From QQUD01 sp039029915 (GTDB lineage Bacteria; Chloroflexota; Anaerolineae; Promineifilales; Promineifilaceae), in NCBI GenBank assembly GCA_039029915.1, contig JBCCFD010000013.1, positions 1 to 39,017 of the forward strand: 39,017 nt of DNA, written 5' to 3'. The stretch's first letter is position 1, and each line of letters opens with the position of its first letter. This document shows, one piece after another, positions 15,970 through 24,074 of the stretch. The translations under genes were made by a program, and so were the position numbers. A model generated the notes under the pieces. That model had not been told where the DNA came from. It searched no databases and saw nothing but the letters and a program-made list of their open reading frames with translations.

Positions 15970-17572
15970 TCAAAGGCCAAGGTGATGGCATTTCACCGAC
16001 GGGTACATCAATAATTGTGGGGACATCAGGCGTGGCAAATCCTTTTTCAATCGCGGTTTTAAGCGCTTCTGGTGAGTTGGCTCGTAGCCCTTGCGCCCCA
16101 AAGGCTTCAGCCAGCTTCACAAAATCAGGATTCTGTAAGTCAGAGGCAATAAGCCGATTGCCGTGATCATTTTTCTGCATGCGGCGCACGTTGCCGAAGG
16201 CCCCATCATTAAACACCATCGTTACCAGACCGATTTTGTGCTGAACGGCCGTTGCCAGTTCAGGCATCGTAAACATAAATCCACCGTCACCAGAGACCGC
16301 GAGAACAGGTTTGTCGGGGTGCGCCACTTTCACACCTAGCGCGGTTGCAAACCCCCAACCCAATGTGCCTTGATATCCGGGAGAGATGGTCTTGCGTGGG
16401 GCAAAGGTTGGCATCATGATGCGGCTGGCAAACCCAATCTGGGTCACCTCATCCACAAAAATACCGTCCTCAGGTAGCGCAGACCGAATCTCTTTAAGAT
16501 ACGCTTTTTGCGGGGCTAAGTAATCAGTGAGCTTACTCACCCGCCCTTTCAGCGTCATCATTTCATCTTCACGAGATTCACGCTTGATATTGTACTTACC
16601 AACCAGCTCAATTAACGCTTGAGTGGCTTCTTTTGAGTCAGCCACAATGCTCAAATTCGGTTTGAAGGAGTTGATGTGTTCATTCGGATCCACGTTTAGA
16701 TGAATGAGACGATCGCTTAAATCGATGCCCCAACGGTTACCGGGGCGGTCGAGCCGGGTGCCAATCGCCAAGATTGCGTCAGCCTCTTTCATCAAGAAGT
16801 AGCCACCGGGTACAAACTGAGAAAGATAGTGACGGCCGTCTACCACGCCGCACCCCATACTGTACGCCACCACGGGGGCCTGCAGCATCTCAGCCAGCTG
16901 GGTCACTTCTTCCGACGCGTGCTGCGCACCACCACCCACAAAGATTAACGGCCGTTTGGCCTCACCCAGCTTCTTCGCCGCCGCATCCACCGCATCCAAA
17001 TCAACGGGCGGATGATAAGGTTCAAGATCGGGCACGGTCAGATCCACTTCCGTTTTCTTCATTAAGATATCCATCGGAATTTGCACCCCAACCGGTCGAG
17101 GGCGATCGCTGTGCAGTTGGCGAATTGCTTCATTGATAAGGCGAGGTGCTTCCGCAGGGGAGCCAATATGGGCTGCATACTTCGTTAACCGCTGCATAAT
17201 TCCCAGCTGATCGGGAATTTCATGCAGCTGCCCAATCCCTCGCCCCATCGCGTGCGAAAGAATCTCACCCGTTAAGCAAAACACCTTGGCATTTGCGCCA
17301 TAAGCGGTTGATAACGCACACGTTGTGTTCAAAAAACCGGCCCCAGGCACGACATTATAAAGCCCTACCTTATCCGTTGACATGGCGTAACCCAAAGCCA
17401 TATAGGCCGCCCCTTGCTCATGCCGAGAATGAATAATTCGAATTTTGCCACCCTCATCATAAAGTGCATTGTAAAAATAATCATTTTGCACACCGGGCAA
17501 CCCAAAAATCGTTGTAATGTCATGCCGTAAAAGCGATTTTACAACCGCTTCACCACCCGTTAATTTTGCCAT
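15944..17572 (-). CDS. Thiamine-diphosphate-dependent enzyme, acetolactate synthase-like
   Basis: A 542-residue three-domain ThDP enzyme. The N-terminal Pyr domain contains FGLPGVQN and the catalytic glutamate in RHEQGAAYMALGYA (about residue 52). The middle domain (190-320) carries PLIFVGGGA and AILAIGTRLD. The C-terminal PP domain has the ThDP/magnesium motif GDGGFMFTMPELATA ending FNDGAFGN. Family members include acetolactate synthase, oxalyl-CoA decarboxylase, benzoylformate decarboxylase and related 2-oxoacid enzymes; no ilvN-type small subunit is next door, so a catabolic decarboxylase/carboligase is as likely as acetolactate synthase. It is divergent from glutaryl-CoA dehydrogenase with a 203-base AT-rich gap. 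The 3' end overlaps the polymerase gene by 26 bases. Confidence 0.85.
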   Translation of the reverse strand: MAKLTGGEAVVKSLLRHDITTIFGLPGVQNDYFYNALYDEGGKIRIIHSRHEQGAAYMALGYAMSTDKVGLYNVVPGAGFLNTTCALSTAYGANAKVFCLTGEILSHAMGRGIGQLHEIPDQLGIMQRLTKYAAHIGSPAEAPRLINEAIRQLHSDRPRPVGVQIPMDILMKKTEVDLTVPDLEPYHPPVDLDAVDAAAKKLGEAKRPLIFVGGGAQHASEEVTQLAEMLQAPVVAYSMGCGVVDGRHYLSQFVPGGYFLMKEADAILAIGTRLDRPGNRWGIDLSDRLIHLNVDPNEHINSFKPNLSIVADSKEATQALIELVGKYNIKRESREDEMMTLKGRVSKLTDYLAPQKAYLKEIRSALPEDGIFVDEVTQIGFASRIMMPTFAPRKTISPGYQGTLGWGFATALGVKVAHPDKPVLAVSGDGGFMFTMPELATAVQHKIGLVTMVFNDGAFGNVRRMQKNDHGNRLIASDLQNPDFVKLAEAFGAQGLRANSPEALKTAIEKGFATPDVPTIIDVPVGEMPSPWPLIMNPSAFE

Positions 17573-17775
17573 ATGCCAAATCTCCTCACTGATTCGTCTG
17601 GAAGGTGTTATCCACCATTGAATGTTGTATCATTAGCGTTAAAGTTTTTGAACTATCCATGGTTTTTAACAACATTTTGTGAAATAAGCACACTTTTGAA
17701 AAAATTAGTCAGATTTGTTTCATTGTCCTAAAAATTTAATGAACAATATCTTTCTTTAAACTTGGAGACGAACAA

Positions 17776-18981
17776 ATGGCAAGACCACAATTCAACTGGA
17801 TCGACCCCATCTTATTTGAAGAACAAATCACCGATGAGGAACGCATGGTGCGGGATGCCGCCCGTAACTACTGTCAGGGCAAGTTGATGCCGCGCGTCCT
17901 TGAAGCACATCGTCATGAAACGTTTGACCGCGAAATTTTTAATGAAATGGGTGAAATGGGACTGCTTGGAGCAACCATCCCCGAAGAGTATGGTGCAGCT
18001 GGGCTAAATTCAGTCTGTTATGGCCTCATTGCGCGTGAGGTTGAGCGGGTAGACAGCGGCTATCGTAGCGCAATGAGCGTGCAGAGTTCACTCGTCATGT
18101 ACCCAATCTTTACTTATGGGACCGAAGAACAGCGTCAAAAATATTTACCCAAGTTGGCAACAGGTGAATTTGTGGGCTGCTTTGGTTTAACCGAACCCAA
18201 TCACGGCAGCGACCCGGGCAGTATGGAAACACGCGCCACGAAGACAGACGGTGGCTGGATTTTACACGGCGCCAAAATGTGGATCACCAACTCACCGATC
18301 GCTGATGTCTTTGTCGTCTGGGCCAAAACATACGGTGGCGAAGATGCAGGCTGCCCAGACGGCGCCATTCATGGCTTTATTCTAGAAAAAGGGATGAAAG
18401 GGTTAACCGCACCTAAGACAGAAGGGAAATTTAGCCTCCGTGCCAGCATCACTGGCGAAATCGTAATGGATGAGGTCTTTGTGTCAGATGACCAGCTCAT
18501 GCCAAATGTTAAAGGGCTGAAGGGGCCATTTGGCTGTTTAAACAAGGCTCGCTACGGCATCTCTTGGGGTGCCTTGGGCGCGGCTGAATTTTGCTGGCAT
18601 GCGGCTCGACAATACACGCTTGACCGCATTCAGTTTGGGCGGCCGTTAGCTGCCAACCAGCTTATCCAACTCAAGCTGGCCAACATGCAAACAGAAATCA
18701 CCATTGGGCTACAGGCCTGTATGCGCGTCGGTCGCTTGATGGATGAAGGCAAAGCTGCCCCAGAGATGATTTCGCTGGTTAAGCGAAACTCCTGCGGCAA
18801 GGCGCTCGACATTGCTCGCATGTCTCGCGATATGCACGGTGGCAACGGTATTTCTGATGAGTTCCACGTCATTCGCCACGTTTTAAACTTGGAAGCCGTC
18901 AACACGTACGAAGGCACCCACGATATTCATGCCCTCATTTTGGGCCGAGCCCAAACGGGCATTCAAGCGTTTATGGCATAA
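17776..18981 (+). CDS. gcdH: Glutaryl-CoA dehydrogenase
   Basis: A 401-residue FAD-dependent acyl-CoA dehydrogenase that oxidises and decarboxylates glutaryl-CoA to crotonyl-CoA in lysine, tryptophan and aromatic breakdown, passing electrons to ETF. The sequence follows the GcdH subfamily closely: IPEEYGAAGLN, EVERVDSGYRSAMSVQSSLV, GCFGLTEPNHGSDPGSM, KMWITNSPIADVFVVWAK, LRASITGEIVMDEVFV, LDRIQFGRPLAANQLIQ and the catalytic glutamate near residue 379 in NTYEGTHDIHALILGRA. Length is standard. ATG 17776 has TGGAG upstream. Neighbours do not include other lysine or benzoate genes; the crotonase-fold protein at 5.8 kb is not in the same operon. Confidence 0.95.
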   Translation: MARPQFNWIDPILFEEQITDEERMVRDAARNYCQGKLMPRVLEAHRHETFDREIFNEMGEMGLLGATIPEEYGAAGLNSVCYGLIAREVERVDSGYRSAMSVQSSLVMYPIFTYGTEEQRQKYLPKLATGEFVGCFGLTEPNHGSDPGSMETRATKTDGGWILHGAKMWITNSPIADVFVVWAKTYGGEDAGCPDGAIHGFILEKGMKGLTAPKTEGKFSLRASITGEIVMDEVFVSDDQLMPNVKGLKGPFGCLNKARYGISWGALGAAEFCWHAARQYTLDRIQFGRPLAANQLIQLKLANMQTEITIGLQACMRVGRLMDEGKAAPEMISLVKRNSCGKALDIARMSRDMHGGNGISDEFHVIRHVLNLEAVNTYEGTHDIHALILGRAQTGIQAFMA

Positions 18982-18992
18982 TCATTTGTTAA

Positions 18993-19100
18993 GTGTTTCG
19001 AAGTTTCTAGTTTGAAAACCCTGTTAGATAAACGATTCGGAACCTCAAGGAAACGAACTTTTTAGCCGTCTTTTTACTCAAAACAGGATTTCGTTTCACT
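18993..19100 (-). repeat. Twin-hairpin intergenic repeat, copy R2
   Basis: Reverse-complement copy of the repeat at 5616-5722. On the minus strand it opens GTGAAACGAAATCCTG and closes CTTCGAAACAC. It begins 12 bases after the gcdH stop and has both stem-loop halves. No coding content. Confidence 0.8.
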
Positions 19101-19107
19101 TAATCTA

Positions 19108-19137
19108 GGTGGCCTCATTTCGAAAATGGGGTCACCT
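19108..19137 (+). terminator. Stem-loop with T-run downstream of gcdH
   Basis: AGGTGGCCTCATTT pairs with AAATGGGGTCACCT with two mismatches and a small loop around CGAA, followed by TTTT. It follows repeat R2 and precedes the SnoaL-like gene. An in-frame ATG at 19126 lies inside this hairpin, which argues against it being the next gene's start. Confidence 0.6.
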
Positions 19138-19152
19138 TTTAAAGAAAAGGTC

Positions 19153-19575
19153 ATGACCCTACAAACAAAAACTCATTTTGTTCAATCTTGGATCGACCAA
19201 ATTTGGAACAAAAACCAGCTTGATCGGCTCGCTACTTTTCACCCTGAAACATTCCTCAACGAAGGCCACACCACTACACACGAACAAATTCAATCTTGGC
19301 ATGAGCGTAGTCGTGCCGTTTATCCTGACTTAATATACACAGTTGAAGAAGTTGTGGAATCAGAAAACCACGTCACGATTCGCTGGTCAGCTACGGGCAC
19401 TCATCAGGGTTCTTTGTGGGGGTTTATTCCACCCACCGGCAAGAAAATTTCTTGGTCAGGCATCCATCTTGTTAGAATCCAGGACAATCTCATTGTTGAA
19501 GTCTGGGCTTCAGCAAACATCTTAACCCAGCTACAGCAAATGGGGGTGAATCTCCAGCCAGACGCAGCGTCATGA
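19153..19575 (+). CDS. SnoaL-like ester cyclase/NTF2-fold protein
   Basis: A 140-residue small alpha+beta-barrel protein starting at ATG 19153, which has AAAGG upstream; the earlier in-frame ATG at 19126 lies in a terminator-like hairpin. The pattern fits SnoaL/ester cyclase proteins: a helical start (VQSWIDQIWNKNQLD), SWHERSRAVYPDLIYTVEEVV, VTIRWSATGTHQG, GFIPPTGKKISWSG and the closing strand LIVEVWASANILTQLQQMG. Members catalyse aldol-type ring closure or are steroid-isomerase-like, but most have no known substrate. Its stop overlaps the start of the alpha/beta hydrolase (ATGA), so the two are coupled and probably act on related compounds. Confidence 0.82.
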   Translation: MTLQTKTHFVQSWIDQIWNKNQLDRLATFHPETFLNEGHTTTHEQIQSWHERSRAVYPDLIYTVEEVVESENHVTIRWSATGTHQGSLWGFIPPTGKKISWSGIHLVRIQDNLIVEVWASANILTQLQQMGVNLQPDAAS

Positions 19576-20588
19576 CCATTCTCATCGAGTTCCAGTCTAA
19601 AAAAGAAACAGATTATCACTTTAAAGATTTTCAATTTAAAAGTGGCGAAACGCTTAAGGATTTACGCATACACGTCACCACCATAGGCCGTCCACAGAAA
19701 AATGGGGATGGCATTGTTACCAACGCAGTGTTGATCATGCACGGTACAGGTGGGCAAGGCACCGCTTTTCTACGCGATCATTTTGCCAATGAGCTTTTTC
19801 AGCCAGGACAGCTTTTAGATGCCGAAAAGCACTTTATCATCCTGCCCGACGGTATTGGACACGGCCGTTCCTCTAAACCAAGTGACGGCCTCGAAGCAAA
19901 CTTTCCTAAATACGGCTATGACGATATGGTCAAAGCCAATTATCGTCTCCTAACAGAGCATCTGGGCGTCAATCATTTAAAGCTGGTGACTGGCACCTCA
20001 ATGGGCGGTATGCACAGTTGGGTATGGGGCTATACCTACCCTGATTTTATGGATGCCATCATGCCGCTAGCCAGCTTACCGGTTGAGATTGCGGGTCGCA
20101 ACCGTATGACCCGCCGCATGATCATGGATGCCATTACGCTTGACCCAACATGGCAAAATGGTAACTACACCGCGCAACCCGCCGGATTGCGCTCAGCCAT
20201 CTACACGCTATTATTCATGACAAGTGTGCCGCTATTGTGGCAACAGCAAGCACCAACTCAAAAAGAAGCGGACATCATGTTTGATGAGCTGGTTAACAAT
20301 CAGCTAAACATTCGGGATGCCAATGATTTACTTTATCAATTCCAAGCCTCTTGGGATTACAATCCAGAGCCGCATCTGCACCAAATCAAGGCACCTTTGC
20401 TCGCCATTAATTCGGCGGATGATCAAGTCAATCCTCCTGAACTAAAAATATTAGAGGAGAAGATTGAGCGGGTGAAAAACGGCCGTTTTGTCCTCCTACC
20501 AATCAGTGAGAAAACGCGTGGACATGGGTCTCATTCATGGCCAGCCCTGTGGAAACATCATCTGGAAGAGCTATTGAAGTATATGTGA
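19572..20588 (+). CDS. Alpha/beta hydrolase, homoserine acetyltransferase (MetX)-like fold
   Basis: A 338-residue alpha/beta hydrolase. The wording follows the MetX subgroup: VLIMHGTGGQG, a LPDGIGHGRSSKPSDGL loop, the nucleophile elbow GTSMGGMHSW (Ser near 142), acid residue in INSADDQVNPPEL and histidine in RGHGSHSWP. Most MetX-subgroup proteins without other methionine genes nearby are esterases or acyltransferases of unknown substrate, so homoserine acetylation is not claimed. A cap segment lies at about 180-240. It is coupled to the SnoaL-like gene upstream. A decayed M24 peptidase starts at GTG 20584, overlapping its stop, which suggests a former three-gene operon. Confidence 0.82.
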   Translation: MTILIEFQSKKETDYHFKDFQFKSGETLKDLRIHVTTIGRPQKNGDGIVTNAVLIMHGTGGQGTAFLRDHFANELFQPGQLLDAEKHFIILPDGIGHGRSSKPSDGLEANFPKYGYDDMVKANYRLLTEHLGVNHLKLVTGTSMGGMHSWVWGYTYPDFMDAIMPLASLPVEIAGRNRMTRRMIMDAITLDPTWQNGNYTAQPAGLRSAIYTLLFMTSVPLLWQQQAPTQKEADIMFDELVNNQLNIRDANDLLYQFQASWDYNPEPHLHQIKAPLLAINSADDQVNPPELKILEEKIERVKNGRFVLLPISEKTRGHGSHSWPALWKHHLEELLKYM

Positions 20589-20809
20589 AGTCGAAGACTA
20601 ACTACTCATCGCGTATTAAAACCCTGCGGCAGTTGATTTAAGAGGCCTCCCTTGATGCATTCTTGGTCACAGCTCAGGATAGCATTTACTATTTGACGGG
20701 ATTAACATATGAGCCTTTAGAACGGCCGTTTTTTATCATCATTCCACCAAGGGGCGAATTCAAAATATTATCCCCACAGGGGGCAACGATTGATAGAAAA
20801 AGCAAGTAG
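20584..20809 (+). pseudogene. Remnant of an Xaa-Pro peptidase (M24, creatinase N-terminal domain)
   Basis: Conceptual reading from GTG 20584 gives KSKTNYSSRIKTLRQLI, then a stop; changing the T-run at 20636-20638 by one base restores EASLDAFLVTAQDSIYYLTG and later ERPFFIIIP in the next frame, until a stop at 20807. This is the start of the creatinase-like N-terminal domain of M24 peptidases, about 74 residues of a normal 350-400. The catalytic domain is gone. The start overlaps the hydrolase stop, as an intact coupled gene would. An ACGGCCGT palindrome persists at 20722. Strong call as a relic; whether it is old decay or local deletion cannot be told. Confidence 0.75.
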
Positions 20810-20860
20810 GATATGTTAGGAATCAAATGCTTTGGAAATTTACAAATACGAGGTGCCAAT

Positions 20861-21281
20861 TTGAAAAGAAAAAAGTCGTATCGTCCGATAGCGATAATAT
20901 TTTTGATGATATTTTTAATTGCCTGCAACGGGCAAAATGATAAAGCCAATATCACCGGAAAACTCGTTCAACAATCTGGAGATGCACTTCCTGTTGAGTT
21001 TTCAGTCCTTCTTTGTCCCACACATCAATCTGTTGCTTCAACAAGTTTTTACATGTTCTTATTCTGAATCGCTCTCCGCCATAACGTCTGATGGTGTATT
21101 TATGATCGAAGGCATATCGGGTGGAACATATGGTATGCAGCTTAACCCACCCAACAGTAGCCTGCGCACCATACGCATGCTAGAAAATGATGTTGGGGAA
21201 CAGTTCACTTTTAAAATTCGAGCAGGAGAAGAGCTAGATTTAGGTCAAATTGAGGTTACATCTAGCTATATAGATCAATGA
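20861..21281 (+). pseudogene. Small lipoprotein gene with a one-base frameshift
   Basis: Starts at TTG 20861, with GAGGTG upstream, giving LKRKKSYRPI, a hydrophobic segment and the lipobox LIAC, so the product would be a lipoprotein of about 139 residues. The frame stops at 21065, but the next frame continues with SESLSAITSDGVFMIEGISG and ELDLGQIEVTSS to a stop at 21281. Removing one T from the run at 21046-21050 joins both halves. The reconstructed protein looks like a carboxypeptidase-regulatory-like beta-sandwich (GKLVQQSGDALPVEF, then FMIEGISGGTYGMQL). Sequencing error and true frameshift are both possible. Confidence 0.6.
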
Positions 21282-21320
21282 GGAATAAGTAGCAACGAAC
21301 AAAAACTAATCCAAACCACC

Positions 21321-22244
21321 CTATAAAGCATACTGCCTGAGATCTGAAGACGGCATCACTTGGCTAGTCGTTGATGGCGGGTTCCCAAAATGACGCTTAT
21401 ATTCTCGGCTAAACTGGGCCAAATTGTTATACCCAACAAGATAGGCCGTTTCACTAACAGTTTTGCCACTCATTAAGTATTCTTGGGCACGATTTAGCTT
21501 TATTGATTTAGCATATTGAAGCGGCGAGGCGTGCATCACCTGCTTAAATTTCTTGTGAAACCCCGAACTGCTCATGTTGACCAAGCTAGCCAGCTCATCT
21601 ATCGACACGGGCTTATCCAAATGATTCTGTAGATGTTCTACAGCTCTAGCAATCTGCTGAATTTGCCCGCGCTGCTGCAGCACGTTTTTTAAACGGCCGT
21701 TTTGCTCCTCACTTAAAAGCCGGAAAAATATCTCATCAACAACCGATTGACCTAAAATTGCCGCCTCACTCGGATTCTCTAACGTGCGCAATAACCGAAC
21801 CGCAGCATCTAGCAGATTTTCTTTAATCGGAGCAGTAAATATAGCCGACGGCTCGCCCTCATCTATTTGACTCGAAAATGGTTCAAAACGCGCCATCGTC
21901 ACAATCATCTGGGAAATTCGGTTGAGGTCCATCGTGATGCCAATGCCTAGCAGCGGTTTTTCAGGGCTAGCCTGGACCACTTCACACAAAGCCGCCACCG
22001 ACAAAAAAGAAGCAATCATGTGACCACGGCCGTAAACGTATCGTTTGCCCCCAAGATAAATATGCTTAATCCCCTGAGCCCCGAGCACAATACCAGGGGG
22101 GTAAACCTGTGGCTGACGTGCATTTAATTGAGATGTCCGAATCGTATGCAAATTTGGAATAGGCGTTGTGCCAATCCCATCATCTGACGTATGACGGTCC
22201 AGCAGTTCAAGAAACTCTGCTTGTTTACTTTCCTGAATAGCCAT
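21321..22244 (-). CDS. AraC-family regulator with AraC_N domain (YqhC-like)
   Basis: A 307-residue transcription factor. Residues about 20-190 match the AraC_N domain of YqhC-type regulators (YPPGIVLGAQGIKHIYLGGKRYVYG, then LLGIGITMDLNRISQMI). Residues about 200-295 carry two helix-turn-helix units: SIDELASLVNMSSSGFHKKFK and VSETAYLVGYNNLAQFSREYKRHFG, each cut here as VSIDELASLVNMS and YNNLAQFSREYKRHFG. It is divergent from a short-chain dehydrogenase with a 202-base gap. YqhC in enteric bacteria senses aldehydes and activates a neighbouring reductase, so this protein probably controls the SDR; that link is inferred from position. Confidence 0.9.
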   Translation of the reverse strand: MAIQESKQAEFLELLDRHTSDDGIGTTPIPNLHTIRTSQLNARQPQVYPPGIVLGAQGIKHIYLGGKRYVYGRGHMIASFLSVAALCEVVQASPEKPLLGIGITMDLNRISQMIVTMARFEPFSSQIDEGEPSAIFTAPIKENLLDAAVRLLRTLENPSEAAILGQSVVDEIFFRLLSEEQNGRLKNVLQQRGQIQQIARAVEHLQNHLDKPVSIDELASLVNMSSSGFHKKFKQVMHASPLQYAKSIKLNRAQEYLMSGKTVSETAYLVGYNNLAQFSREYKRHFGNPPSTTSQVMPSSDLRQYAL

Positions 22245-22446
22245 TTATTGCTCTACACCTTTTCGTTCAGTATAAGAAACGCCTTCAAAGATTCAAACAA
22301 TATTACACTGAATTATAGTTTTGTGTAAATAAACGGCTGATTTATGTATTCATTCACGCACTGAGGGAAGATATACTGACCGTAACAAATTAAACTTTTA
22401 TAGGTACCGCAGAAAAAATCTTGCGAATAAAATAGGAGCACATAAC

Positions 22447-23373
22447 ATGAAAATTGCGATTGTAACGGGCGCTAATTCTGGTTTAGGGTTTGAAACCACA
22501 CTGGCGTTGTCAAAAGAGGGATATACCGTTGTTCTTGGCTGCCGCAGTCAAGAAAAAGCTGAAACTGCAATGAACCGAATTAAGCAGCAGATACCCAGTG
22601 CAAATTTAGTTTTTATCAAATTAAACTTAATTGATCGGCAGGTCATTCGTGACTTTGCCAATAGCTTTTCAAAACAGTTCAACCATCTTGATTTGTTAGT
22701 CAATAACGCAGGCGTGATGGGGCCAGAATATACCATCACGCCCAACAATCTTGAGCTTCAATTTGACGCTAACCATATTGGGCATTTCTACTTGACCTCT
22801 TTGTTATTTGACAAATTAGACCAAGCGTTTGAAACAAGAATTGTTAACGTATCTAGCTTTGCGGGAAAACGCGAAACGGCCGATATTCACTTTGACAACA
22901 TTAATTTTGAAGGAACCTATGACGAAGGGCCCCAGCTCTATGGGCTCTCGGGAATGGTGGCCTATCAGCAAAGCAAGTTAGCAAATATCTTATTCACGAT
23001 GGAGTTAAAAGATCGGTTAGCCGCTACAGAGAAAAAAGTAAAAGCAATTGTGGTACACCCCGGTCGATCAGGAACTGGTTTAATGCGCAATATGCCTACT
23101 AGCATCCAAATTTTGCTGCCCATTATTCGGCGACTGCCTTTTTTAGGGGCTTTTCTAAATATTTCCCAACCGGCTGAAGGGGCACAATCTCTTCTTTACG
23201 CAGCTTTAGAAAAAAACGTTAAGGCAGGTGACTTTATCGGGCCAACGGGTAAAGCGGAACAGGTTGGTAAGCCTGGTAAAGTCGAGTTGCCTCCAAAAGC
23301 ATTTGATAAGGCACTGAGCAGTAAGCTTTGGGCATTTTCAGAAAACGAGCTGGGGGTGCAATTCAACGTCTAA
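22447..23373 (+). CDS. Short-chain dehydrogenase/reductase, retinol-dehydrogenase-like
   Basis: A 308-residue classical SDR. NAD(P) loop TGANSGLG (7-14), with CRS at 32-34 suggesting NADPH preference; NNAG at 86-89; catalytic Ser136/137, Tyr173 and Lys177 in YQQSK. The HPG segment VVHPGRSGTGL follows as expected. The ribosome site is AGGAG before ATG 22447. Length and the C-terminal GDFIGPTGKAEQVGKP segment place it with RDH/WW-domain-oxidoreductase-like SDRs. Expected to reduce aldehydes or ketones; divergent AraC_N-type regulator next door supports an aldehyde-response role. Confidence 0.9.
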   Translation: MKIAIVTGANSGLGFETTLALSKEGYTVVLGCRSQEKAETAMNRIKQQIPSANLVFIKLNLIDRQVIRDFANSFSKQFNHLDLLVNNAGVMGPEYTITPNNLELQFDANHIGHFYLTSLLFDKLDQAFETRIVNVSSFAGKRETADIHFDNINFEGTYDEGPQLYGLSGMVAYQQSKLANILFTMELKDRLAATEKKVKAIVVHPGRSGTGLMRNMPTSIQILLPIIRRLPFLGAFLNISQPAEGAQSLLYAALEKNVKAGDFIGPTGKAEQVGKPGKVELPPKAFDKALSSKLWAFSENELGVQFNV

Positions 23374-23407
23374 AACAGTTTCTGAATTTTTCAATGGGAT
23401 GCATAAA

Positions 23408-23468
23408 AACCTCTGAGGTTTCCCGCTTATCTGTGTTGAGTAAAATTTAGGTCTAATCCTCAGAGGTT
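23408..23468. repeat. Inverted repeat made of two small palindromes
   Basis: AACCTCTGAGG (23408-23418) and CCTCAGAGGTT (23458-23468) are perfect 11-bp inverted copies 39 bases apart. Each arm is itself a palindrome around one base (CCTC-T-GAGG, CCTC-A-GAGG). The site lies after the SDR stop and downstream of the DUF6326 gene, so it may be a bidirectional transcription end or a protein-binding pair. Confidence 0.55.
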
Positions 23469-23517
23469 GAAAGCATTAGCCGCAAATTTCGGATAATTTA
23501 TCTCATAAAAAATAGGG

Positions 23518-23922
23518 TTATCTTGCTAGGGCGACTTGGGGTTCAGCCGCATCTTTCCAAGCAATGTTCAGAGCAACCAGCATCGCCACAATTTCCATCG
23601 CGGCAAAGAAAACATAGTGCAAGCTCAACGAGCCGCCTCCAACAACAAAGACAATTGTAATTGGCACGGCGATCACATGGGCCCAGCGGTTGGCTTGCTT
23701 GTTCAGAATCCGAGAAAGCAAGACCATTGCAATGGGAATTTCTAGCAACACAGCAAACACAAGCAGTGTTGATGGGGTTAGAATGTCACTCATCTGACTG
23801 ATATCATCGAAAAAGCTAGGGGAAATGAAACTAACGATGTCCGCGAAAATCATATTGAGCATAACAAAAACCCACAGGGTTGAAAGTAGAACCGGTTTTT
23901 TAACATTTATGTAATTATTCAT
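23518..23922 (-). CDS. DUF6326 family membrane protein
   Basis: A 134-residue integral membrane protein with four hydrophobic helices at about residues 11-33, 48-70, 78-100 and 102-120. The opening LLSTLWVFVMLNMIFADI followed by a short loop and ILTPSTLLVFAVLLEIPIAM is what I recognise as the DUF6326 family. No catalytic motif is evident. An ATG at 23922 has AAGGAAA upstream. A phased three-half-site element lies 60-90 bases upstream, so the gene is probably regulated by a DNA-binding protein. Function unknown. Confidence 0.75.
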   Translation of the reverse strand: MNNYINVKKPVLLSTLWVFVMLNMIFADIVSFISPSFFDDISQMSDILTPSTLLVFAVLLEIPIAMVLLSRILNKQANRWAHVIAVPITIVFVVGGGSLSLHYVFFAAMEIVAMLVALNIAWKDAAEPQVALAR

Positions 23923-23982
23923 TTGAATTTCCTTTTTGGATTATTTGGTTAATTTAATTAATTTAAGAATAGGTGATGGCGA

Positions 23983-24011
23983 GTGGTATTGTCATACCAC
24001 GAAGGTGGTAT
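23983..24011. promoter_or_regulatory. Three alternating 7-bp half-sites at 11-bp spacing
   Basis: GTGGTAT (23983-23989), ATACCAC (23994-24000) and GTGGTAT (24005-24011) start exactly 11 bases apart, about one helical turn, in alternating orientation. The middle arm can pair with either neighbour, giving two mutually exclusive hairpins. It lies upstream of the DUF6326 start and downstream of the LuxR-type regulator, in a 152-base gap, so it is either an operator or an attenuator-like switch. Confidence 0.6.
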
Positions 24012-24074
24012 TTTAGAACGCTTTGTTTTACTTACTGGAACTTTAGCTCAAGATATTTTGTGAAATTGACCTAA

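Noticed and set aside
19572..20588. Homoserine O-acetyltransferase of methionine synthesis
   Set aside because: Fold and motifs fit the MetX subgroup, but neighbours are a SnoaL-like protein and a peptidase relic, so the specific reaction is not supported.
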